Shown piece after piece: positions 55,526-64,000 of a DNA stretch of 64,000 nucleotides. The stretch is taken from NCBI GenBank assembly GCA_905178155.1, contig CAJINV010000002.1, forward strand, positions 1,463,809 through 1,527,808. The letters are read 5' to 3'. The notes beneath the pieces are model-generated. The model was not told the origin of the DNA, did no database searches, and saw only the letters and a list, made by a program, of their open reading frames with translations. The position numbers and the translations under genes are program-made. Numbering within the stretch: position 1 is the stretch's first letter; every line of letters begins with the position of its first letter. Source of the DNA: Amoebophrya sp. A120 (taxonomy: Eukaryota > Sar > Dinophyceae > Syndiniales > Amoebophryaceae).

Positions 55526-57998
55526 CTACATCACCACAATTTTCACCGTCCGTCCATTAATCTCCCCGCCGTCGAATTGGTGTTCCGCTTCATAGGCGTC
55601 TTTCGATTTTTCAAACACCACCCAACACAAATTCGCGTTTTCGTCAATTTCCGTCGTAACGACATCCCCAACTTCCTCAAACGCCCGCATAAGTTCCTCC
55701 TGCGACATGTTGGTCGGGCAGTTGTGAATCTGGATCATTTTCCCGAATCCCCGGTACTTCTCGACGGTTGTTGGGAGATGGCCCTTGTTGCCGTAAACCA
55801 CAGTCTGGGCTTTCTTTTCGACTTGACCGTGGGAGGAGATCACATCCAAAGCGTTGATCTTGTTGCCAGCGGAACGACGGGCGGTAGAACTAGTGTTCTT
55901 GTTCCTACTGACCGGGTGCTGTCTCGAAGTGCTGCTGGATTCTACTCGGTTGTCAACGACCTCCGGTTGTTCCCAAGAATTGTCGGAATAACTTTGCTCG
56001 TCGTTGTTAAAACTCTGCTCAACGTTATACCGATTCTGGTTGTTCCAGGACCGGCTGCGGGAACGATTCCGAGTATTCGCTCTCGGCGGACCGGCTTCCC
56101 ACGAGTCGTGCTCGTCGTGGTCTTTACCGCGTTTATTGCCTTTCTTCCCTTTTCCCTTCTTGCCCGAGGAAAATCCGCCTTTCCGCTCGTAAAAACCGAC
56201 GTTCCAGTCCTCGTAGTCCATATTCAGCCGTGGAGTCCGGTAGTTTTCGACGTAAGGTTCTTCTCGTTCTTCTTCCTCATAGTTGTAAAAATCCTCGGGC
56301 TGTTCGTGATTTTTCCCACCATTATACCACGACTTTCCGTAACCACCTTTTTTCCCGTCGTACCAGTAATCACCCTTTCCGTTCTTACCGTCTTTCTTGC
56401 CGTAATACGGCGCTACAACACCTCCGTCCTTCTTTCCAGAATAGGGGCCGTGGTTCTTGCTGTAGCCCTTTCCCTTTCCTTTGGAGTTGTACCAATCATC
56501 TTCCCATGCTTCTTGACCGCCTTTATTCCCCTTCCAGGAGCCGGAATGATCGACTGTGTAGGAGGTGTTGTAACTGTTGTGTTCTTCTTGGTAGCCGTTC
56601 TTCGAACTACCCTTCATCCACGGTTTTCCCTTCATCATGCCCTTCTCAAAAGCGGAATACGCAGAATAATCGTCGTTGCCTTTCGAGGTGGTACTTTTTC
56701 CGCCGTAGGACTTGTCTTTGCTACCTTTCTTTCCCGTTGTGCCGTAGTAAGAAGCGGACCAATTATCTGCACCACCGTTATACCCGCCCTTGCTACCGCT
56801 TCCCTTCTCCTTCCCCTTCGCCCAAGATGGAGGCGTGTAGGTATACCAGGTGTTCCGACGGAGGACCACTTTGTTCCCGGTAGAAGCACTGCTTTTTCCT
56901 TTCTTCCCTTTCGTACTATCGCCTTTCCCGCTTGTGCCGTCGCCAGACTTGCCTTTGCCCTGTTTTGTTGTTCGAGATATGAAATTATTCAATTTGCGAC
57001 AAAAATCAAAATGTGAATGGGCTTGTGTGCTGCATTTGCGTCAAGTTCCGATCATTTCCAAGTTACGTCATGCAGGATCAAGGAAAAAACCATATCAATA
57101 CCTTCCCGCCCTTCGCACTACCACCTTTAGGTTTCTTGATCGTCGCTCCTGCCTTTCGAACGAGGGTCGCCTTTTTCCGTCCTTTCAGAAATTTCACAAC
57201 CGCGGCACGTGCAGCCAGTCTCGCCTTTCCGCCCTTAGACGCGCCCTTTTTCGTTGTAGCTCGTACGCGTTTCAACTTCTGTGCGAGTGTCCGCTTTTTC
57301 GACAAAGCTGACATCTTGCCGATAGTGGACGTGGGTTTCTTCTTCAGTACGAGAGTCCGCTTAATTGCAGGTCTAGTAGTTGTCGCTTGTTCTACTTTCG
57401 AAGACTGCTTTTTACCCTGCTGTTTTCCCTTGCCCTTCGCTGGTCTGGTACTACCGCCCTTGGTACTAGAGGAGGGCTTCTCTCCTTTCTTGTTGCCCTT
57501 CTTCCCCACAAGACCACCGGAAGTAGTAGATGCAGCTCCCTTTTTCCCCGTCTTCCCCTTCCCTTTGGTCTGAAACTTCGCGGCCAACAGCTTCTTTTTC
57601 GCCCCGAGCTTCTTCACCAGTGCGGCAACGGCGGCTTTCTTCAGAATGGTGCCCCGCTTCGTGGTTTTCAGCATTCTTTTTGCATTCGTCAGAGCCGATG
57701 TGGAACTACCGGTAGTGGTTTTTTTTTTCGCAGCTTTAGTTCCAGCCAGTTGTTTCTTGCCCTTAGAAGTAGTTGCGCCAGCCTTGGTTGAAATAGAAGA
57801 TGAAGCACCTTTTATACTGCCGGTTCTTTTCGCTCCTTGTTTCCCTTTGCCCTTCATCTTGCTGTTTTTTCGAGGGCTGCCCGAAGCTGTGGTGGCGGTA
57901 GCGGTACTGCTGTTGGATTTGGTTTCGCGGGGTGGGAAGGAAGGTTTGGTCGGGTTTTTCGCTATCAGGTCGTCGAGACTGCTATCGAGTTTGCCCAT
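55526..57998 (-). CDS. ALY/REF-like mRNA export adaptor, Lys/Gly-rich with C-terminal RRM
   Basis: Two exons, 57998-57102 and 56959-55526, joined by a GT-AG intron (AAG|GTATTG to AAACAG|GGC), give 776 residues. Residues 1-15, MGKLDSSLDDLIAKN, match the UAP56-binding motif of ALY/REF/Yra1 adaptors (LDxSLDDII). These couple mRNPs to the export machinery in the nucleus. A long Lys/Gly/Thr/Ser-rich middle (KGKGK, KKGAAS) passes into a Tyr/Gly/Lys-rich stretch (YGKKDGG, WYNGGK) and an RGG-like Arg/Ser patch. The final ~75 residues form an RRM: RNP2-like IQIHNCP, RNP1-like NLCWVVFE, then GRTVKIVVM and stop. The protein is about three times the usual ALY length and lacks a C-terminal UAP56 motif after the RRM. 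A general RRM/SR-type RNA-binding protein is the main alternative. Confidence 0.75.
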
Positions 57999-58679
57999 TT
58001 TCGAAATTTTTGTGAAAGGGTTGGGGTCGTGTGGTATCGTGCTTGTTATAGAAGTTGATCTTTCTAGTAAGAACTTTGCTGGGGAAAAAAGGTAAAAAAG
58101 AAAAAGGTTGTTTTTCAGTCAATTCGGTAGAGGTTCTAATATCTCCGCTCAACTAGAAACGGGAGCTATCGCTATACGTATCGGTATTCACAATATGCTA
58201 AATATGCTGTGATACGTGCGCGTGCCTCTACAACAATATGTAACTTTGCGTACTGCGTCGGCCTGGAGCACAACAAGGAAAAATGAAAAGCAGTTGCGAT
58301 CTTTAAAAAAAAGGCACAGAAAGAACATGTCGGAACTGGAGGTCTTGGTATTCTGGAGGTTTTCATGATCAACAAAAGGAAAGTCATATCAGAACATGTT
58401 GCTGAACTGGAGAGAGATCACTACGGTTCGCATAATAATTCTGATGGCAAATATTATCTTCCAGGAGAAGGAGAAGCGTGTATGCGTCAGATGCAAGAAT
58501 CCCTTCAGAGGTCTTGAGTAGGTGAGAAAGCACTCCATGCAGAGAAGTAAAAAAAGTAGTTCAAGTAAGTAGCCAGTAAAAGCGGTTCACAATGACGAAC
58601 ATACAGGAACATCTTTGCCCGGACCTCAGCTGGTTTTCCCGCTTTCCTTTGGAAAGCCATGAGAAACGAAAATATATAA

Positions 58680-60240
58680 TGCCGCCCGCAGCGGAGCAAC
58701 GGGCCACAGCCCGCAGAGAGAAACAGTTCAGAGGCGGCGCAGCCTTGCCGCGCCAACCCGCCCTTCTTTCGGCGCGGCCTCCAGACTGGCCGGGCGGTCG
58801 GACAGGCCCCGCACGCGGCGGGGGGCCTGGCGGTGTGCAATGATCCCCGGGAGCCGACACGGGCACAAATGGGGCCGCGGACAAAAGGGCCGGGGCGGGT
58901 GCCCTCACCAGTCTGGCCAGGCGAAAAGACGAAGGCGGGCTCGGAAGCCCGCGCGCGCGCGCGCCGGAAGCAAACGGCCGGCCGCGCGGCCGCGAGCGGC
59001 GCGCCAAGGGCTCGCCTGGTTTCAAACGGGCCACGCAAGGGCCCGGCTTTTTCGACCTTCTGGCACGGCATCCGCCTCGGGGAGATTGGCGCGCTTCGGT
59101 TGTCTTGTGGGGTCTTGCGCCGGCGCTGCCGCTCCTTCCGGGTAATAGGCATTTTTTAAACAAAGCGCCAGCGTTATCGGGCCCTACATGCCCCGTTTTC
59201 CAGAACTACATCAAGCGAATTTACAGGCACTTGCGCTATCGGGCCCTACGCCGTTTCCCAAAACATTACTCGAATTTGAAGGCGCTTGCGTTATCGCCTC
59301 CTACACTGTTTTCTAAAACATCAAAGAACTTTAATGAGGAAAAGGCAGCGACGATTCGTCCTGTCACAGATGTACTCAAACCGACCTTCGCTCCAACGCT
59401 TCATGCCTGTGCGACCTCAACCTAGCAGTACCCAACTCCAAATCGCTGTGAAAGACAAGACTAGCCGCTCAACTTGAAATCAACGACTCGACATAGCTTG
59501 AAACTTCACGAGAGGTCCAAAACATGAACAAACTTTTTCAGCGGAGGGGCAATTATCCGAAATAGCAAACGCCCTGCCCAGAGACACAGAATTCAAGCGC
59601 GCCCTTAATGCGGCAATACGGCTGCACGATCGCAAGCACGAGCGAGGGGCCTCGCCAGGACCCCCGCAAGGTCGCAGCAGACGCAACACCCGCACAACAA
59701 GGGCCCGGCGCGAGTGCGCGACCGAAGCAAACGACAGCCGGAGCCCCTAACGGGGCGCGGCCCTTGCAAAGAAAGCAGCGAAGCAGCAGGCCCCGGCCAG
59801 ATTGGCCGGCCGGGAGATGTGGCGCGACCAGCCCCGCGGCCTGCGAGCACCAGGCCAGGCAATCGCCTACCTGACGCAAGTCACGGCCCCCGAGCGCGTG
59901 CGCGTCCGGGGATATTAAGCACATTACTGCCCCGCAGGGCCCCCCTGGGCTTCGCCGCCCTTCTTGTATAGCTAGCCGGCGCAGGGTTCGGCGCTTCGGG
60001 ACGGGAAACTTGTGCCAGCTGAACGCCGCTGCTCTGGTCCGGGGCGGGGGCCCACGCCGGAAGAAAAGCAGTATCGGGTGATTGGCGTGCTCAAGGTCAA
60101 GGGGCCGCGCGCCCTGCGATCGCGGCCCGCGCAGAGGGACGGCCATGTTCCGCAACGGCAAAGCGCCACTGCTGGCCTTCCGGAGCAAAGCGCCGGCGCG
60201 CTGGCCGCTGCGCGCGGGCTCTCTCTTTCTTGTATTTCGT
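58680..60240. other. G+C-rich intergenic islands
   Basis: Blocks at about 58680-59150 and 59560-60240 with bidirectional open frames and no coherent protein. The first begins right after AAAATATATAATG (58669-58681), a TATA-like word at the island edge. Confidence 0.6.
59171..59320 (+). repeat. Three imperfect tandem units
   Basis: Units starting at about 59171, 59233 and 59288 share GCGTTATCGGGCCCTAC followed by a CCGTTTTCCAAAAC-like word, with spacing of 55-62 bp and increasing divergence. Confidence 0.7.
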
Positions 60241-60481
60241 TCTCCTGTTAGTGTTGCTTTTTTCTCCCCAAGTACTGTTTCAACCACTCCCGGACTGACT
60301 TTCACTTTCTCGCTCTCCCCTCCCATCCTTCGCAAATTAAAACGAGCAGTCCAGCAATCAATATGAACAAGAGCGAATAAAGGTCTTCAACGAGAAACGG
60401 ATCGCGCAGATCGCTTCTGCGCCTTCTCCGAAAATAGTGCGCCAGAATGTCAATGCTTTTTCCCTCGAGGTCATAAAGGCC

Positions 60482-60900
60482 TCACGTCATTACCAGTTTC
60501 CTCTTCAACAGAGTCAGCAACGGCACCAGCGCCGGCAAAACCACGGGCAAATACACCGCAGTCGTGAATTCCAAGCTGAAATACAGCTGCGGAACCATCT
60601 TTTCATCATGAACCGCTTCATCGAGCAGAAACAAAATTTGCCGAAGCAGTTGCAGTTCCTCGGACCAAGAACTGCTAGTGACATCAAACGGACTTGTTCT
60701 ACTTGTGCTGTAGTTCATCTTCCCATCATGTTCTCTCCTCCCCGATGTTGTTGTAATTCTTCGCGCCAACAACAACTCCATCTTCTTCCCCGCCAAAACC
60801 AGTTTCTGCATCACGTCCTCCGGAAGAACATTGCTGAACTCGTTCGCATTTTTCACTTGCTCCTGAATCCGCTGCACGTAAATTTCCCTGCAAGCCCTGG
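60482..60900 (-). CDS. C-terminal exon of a protein with a membrane-like tail (partial)
   Basis: Open frame from the introner border at 60900 to TGA at 60482. It reads RACREIYVQRIQEQ, a helical middle (ANEFSNVLPEDVMQKLVLAG), a basic/Ser/Thr stretch, then a hydrophobic helix VYLPVVLPALVPLLTLL and the basic end KRKLVMT. This suggests a tail-anchored or single-pass C-terminus. The upstream exons should lie at higher coordinates but are separated by the introner starting at 60901 and its nested insertion. I could not connect them. No family recognised. Confidence 0.5.
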
Positions 60901-60964
60901 TATCAAATGTAAAAATGTCTGGGTCTGGAAGAATGCAAGTTTGTCATGCTTGTCTGGCATGACT

Positions 60965-63068
60965 TTTTATAACTCGAAACCGTCGGAGACAACAACGGGC
61001 CGAACTAGCGAACGTAGGTCGCCAGGCCGCGAATACCTGACAACCCATTCCCTTACCCCGCGGGATAAAGGTTTTGCCTCGACAACAGTAACGAGAAATA
61101 AAAGGGAGGGAAGGGCGGGAAAAAATTTCACTTGAGATTTGAACTGATTTGCTTTGGGTCGAGTTTTAGGTCTTCCCGGGACCACAACAACACTGACCGG
61201 TAGGGAGCGGGGTGTCTCTTTATAAAAATCCGCTTTGTGTTCCCGCGTCGGCTACCCGGGCCGCTTCGCTAGTCCCGTGCTGCCTCCTTATCACACAAGC
61301 CATAACTTTTATAACTCGAAACCGTCGGAGACAACAACGGGCCGAACTAGCGAACGTAGGTCGCCAGACCGCGAATACCTGACAACCCCGATGACGGAGA
61401 AAGAGAGGCCCGTTGGTACGAGGGGGCGCAGACCCAGAAGTACAAAAAAAGAAAAAAAGAGAAGAAGGTGAAGAGAAAGCAAAATGCAACGCACCAGCTT
61501 CAGCTTGTTCCCAAAACACTCAACTGCCGAAAGCAAAAACGAATCGGGAGCCCAGGGCCCGACTCTTTGTTGTGACTGTGGACCCACTCGGACGTCGCGC
61601 CGTCAAGTGTGATCCCGCACCCCATGCCGCAGCACCGAGTGAGGGACCTCAGACACGAGACGGCTAACCAGCAAGTGTGGTCACGCTCGCCCATGCCGCA
61701 GCACGGGACAACGGACCTGAGACACAAGATGGCGCGACGACGTCTGGAGGGCCGAAGTAGTCTGAAAGTGAAGCAAAGTAGCTGCTTCAAGGCAAAAGAA
61801 GACACAACAACCCGCGAGCAATTATGTGCTAGAATCTTCCGACGATGCGGCGTCATCGCTGACAAAATCCGCAACGTCCGTAGCTTGCGTAAGTAGTCGG
61901 TCGAGACACAGGCCCCGCCAACGTGTTGTGTAAGTACTGCACTGAGGGATCGATGAAATCATCAATGAAACTCTAACTCACATGAGAAGCCACGGGAAAA
62001 TGGCGAAACTAGTATGCTGGAACAACTTGTCCCGGAGTACTTGGCAAAAGTTGAGAAATTGTACTGGTGCAAGGACCGGCCCCAAAGGTACAGTCTGCGA
62101 AACCCCCGCCCTGGAAGGACTTATCGCGCATGGAGCTGCGCTAACGTTGCAACTGTGAAAGGCACTGCTCTTAATCAGAATGATTCACACTAGAAACAGG
62201 CTGAAAGGGGGCGGGGCAGCAGGCTGCGTAGAGAAACTTGACGCGTGAAGTTTGCAACTACGTGGTCGCGCCAAGCAATCGACCACGACCTTTGTGAACG
62301 TAAGTGAAGCTATGAGGGGGAGAATAATTGACAACCTTGTCGCTGGTACTGTTGAAGTTTTTGGGTTTGTAGCTGGATTTTAGGGCGCAGGCGTACTCTT
62401 GAAACTTGACTCAGCGTGGATTTCTGCGCCGCAGGGCGCGCTCGCGGAGACAGTTGCAGTTTAAAGGGACTTGCGGCAGCTGGTCGCACACACAGGCGCA
62501 CATTTGAAACCTGCCTCAGATTGGAGTGCTGCGCCGCAGGGCGCGCTCGCAGAGAAATTGCAATTTGATGAGACTTGTGGCAGCAGGCCAAACGCGCAGG
62601 CGCACACTTGAAACTTGACTCAGATTGGAGCGCTGCGCCGCAGGGCGCGCTCGCGGAGACAATTGCAATTTTATGAGACTTGTGGCAACAGGCCAAAAAA
62701 AGAATTGGAGTGCTGCGCCGCAGGGCTCGCTCGCAGAGAAATTGCAATTTGATGAGACTTGTGGCAGCAGGCCAAACGCGCAGGCGTACACTTGAAACTT
62801 GACTCAGATTGGAGTGCTGCGCCGCAGGGCGCGCTCGCGGAGACAATTGTAATTTTATGAGATTTGTGGCAACAGGCCAAAAAAAAATTTCACTTGAGAT
62901 TTGAACTGATTTGCTTTGGGTCGAGTTTTAGGTCTTCCCGGGACCACAACAACACTGACCGGTAGGGAGCGGGGTGTCTCTTTATAAAAATCCGCTTTGT
63001 GTTCCCGCGTCGGCTACCCGGGCCGCTTCGCTAGTCCCGTGCTGCCTCCTTATCACACAAGCCATAAC
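60965..63068. mobile_element. 2.1-kb nested insertion made of a short and a long copy in tandem
   Basis: Both copies start with the same ~82-bp block (TTTTATAACTCGAAACCGTC..., at 60965 and 61307) and end with the same ~186-bp block (61121-61306 and 62883-63068, ending CACACAAGCCATAAC). The short copy is 342 bp and the long copy 1,762 bp, including a tandem array at 62400-62880. I find no coding frame. The blocks resemble the ends of a non-autonomous transposon; no terminal inverted repeats are evident. Confidence 0.75.
62400..62880. repeat. Five-copy tandem array, ~88-104 bp units
   Basis: Each unit carries a GCTGCGCCGCAGGGCGCGCT-like core followed by CGC(G/A)GAGA, then GCAATTT and GGCA(A/G)CAGGCCAAA. 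Alternating units resemble each other more closely, suggesting a two-unit higher-order repeat. Confidence 0.85.
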
Positions 63069-63672
63069 CTTAAATCTGTCATGCACATTACCAAAGAGCC
63101 CCACTTTTCTGTCATGCAGAGTACTACGTTGAAATAGAGGACACAGACAAAAATTTGAAATTTTGCTACTACGAGTTGACCAGTCGCGTAGCCGAGATTT
63201 AGGCTTTAGGATTTCGGAAGCGGGTAGCCACCGGAGATTTTGCCGCGGGTGGAAGCAGGAAGTTCTGGACGCGGAAAACCGGGACTACTTCGAGCCGAAC
63301 CTCGACGCTCAACGGGGCCTGGGGCCTCGGGCTACCGGCGTCCTGGACTGGATGCAGCGCCGCCGCTTCTTGCTTGTTCTTTTTGTTTTTAGCATGATGA
63401 ACTAGCTAAACCTGCAGGCGCATTAGCTAGCTCCCCAAAATAGAGTAGTTCAATTTTATTCACCATGGTGTGGTCAACATTTTTTGAAATAACCTTCATT
63501 CTTCTTTAGGACAAAAGGGGCTATTCCAAAAGAAGTTGGCCATACCATGGGGATGAAAAATAAATTTTTGCTCGTTTATAAATGCGTCATGAGTGCTTCA
63601 AAAGGTGCGCATTTCTCTGTCGGGGTTCGTGTCGAGTACTCTGTCGGATTGTGTCGTTTGAGTACTCGTCTT

Positions 63673-63729
63673 TCCTGTGTCCCTTACCGATCACGACCTA
63701 ACGGCAAATAATCGGTAAGGGACACAGGA
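63673..63729. repeat. Perfect 19-bp inverted repeat
   Basis: TCCTGTGTCCCTTACCGAT (63673-63691) and its exact reverse complement (63711-63729) with a 19-nt spacer. It sits just downstream, in minus orientation, of the putative exon at 63735-63884. Confidence 0.85.
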
Positions 63730-63734
63730 CGAAC

Positions 63735-63884
63735 GTCCACTATGGCGAACAGGTACATGACACAAGATTTTGGCTTTTCGAATTGAGCCAGTTGATCCTC
63801 AAAGTTGTAAGTCAGAAGCTTATTGAAGTAAGTCAATAGATGAAAAACAAACTTCTTCAGCCCGTCGCGCACGCTTCGGACTAT
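63735..63884 (-). CDS. Putative internal exon of an unidentified protein
   Basis: After an acceptor-like CCAATTCAG, 50 codons read IVRSVRDGLKKFVFHLLTYF...NFEDQLAQFEKPKSCVMYLF...VDV and reach a GT (GAC|GTTCG). Composition is protein-like, unlike the surrounding DNA. It could belong to the gene fragment at 60482-60900 or to another gene that enters the window from the right. Evidence is limited to frame and splice-like borders. Confidence 0.3.
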
Positions 63885-64000
63885 CTGAATTGGCCCCCTT
63901 AGCTGCAGGCTAAATTACTTACATTTCGGGCCCTAGAATGCTTTAGCATCTACATTTCTAGTTTTGCCAAGTATTCTTTAAAAATTTAAATGAATACGCA

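Larger units (their letters stand above)
60901..63120. mobile_element. Family 1 introner, copy K, interrupted and truncated
   Basis: The left end at 60901 (TATCAAATGTAAAAATGTCT, preceded by CCTGG) runs only to about 60964. The interior resumes at 63069 with CTTAAATCTGTCATGC, aligning with the interior of copy E (near 35281-35330). Similarity stops near 63120, and no right inverted repeat occurs in the rest of the window. Confidence 0.75.

Noticed and set aside
63163-63405. 80-residue plus-strand frame ending LVLFVFSMMN
   Set aside because: The only plus-strand candidate with semi-protein-like composition, but it has no splice or family support and opposes the orientation of every supported gene. 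It may belong to an inserted repeat.

Overview
The window looks like nuclear DNA of a dinoflagellate-type alveolate, most plausibly a parasitic syndinian such as Amoebophrya. This rests on three things. Every gene I can support lies on the minus strand across about 60 kb. The proteins are very long and rich in N, Q, S, G and K. The coding exons are split by short inverted-repeat elements acting as introns without GT-AG ends. Invasive, non-canonical 'introner' introns are established for Amoebophrya; assigning this window to that genus is inference.

Layout, left to right in plus coordinates (genes read right to left): G+C-rich intergenic DNA with repeats (1-4.7 kb); a Ser/Thr-rich protein (4.7-6.6); a G+C-rich island (7.5-9.1); a small basic/Ser-rich protein (9.7-10.2); a single-pass membrane protein whose transmembrane helix is split by an introner (10.6-11.6); a giant pentatricopeptide-repeat (PPR) protein with three introners (13.4-23.0); island (23.9-25.0); a possible secreted Cys-containing protein (25.7-28.1); island (28.7-29.9); a four-span membrane protein (30.3-31.8); island (32.1-33.1); one gene of about 16 kb with some 17 introns, including introners of five families, a 1,258-bp element and a 4.4-kb T-rich intron (34.1-50.2); islands (50.8-52.6); a TVP23-family Golgi protein (53.1-54.6); a multi-hairpin, RNA-like structure (55.0-55.1); an ALY/REF-like mRNA export adaptor (55.5-58.0); islands (58.7-60.2); and a gene fragment interrupted by an introner that itself carries a 2.1-kb nested insertion (60.5-63.1).

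The main discovery is the introner system. Fifteen insertions from at least five sequence families, plus the left end of a sixteenth, begin TAT and (where the right end is present) end ATA. Fourteen are flanked by a 5-bp direct repeat (twelve exact, two at 4 of 5 bases). One has lost its left copy beside the T-rich tract. The last has lost its right end. Removing an element plus one copy of the repeat restores the reading frame at every junction I could check. In the TVP23 gene, one such element and three ordinary GT-AG introns together give an exact 313-codon protein. A 219-bp inverted-repeat insertion without a clear target repeat may be a sixth family.

Limits: exon joins were worked out by hand from frame continuity, splice-like sites and duplicated flanks. 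No RNA data or database searches were available.
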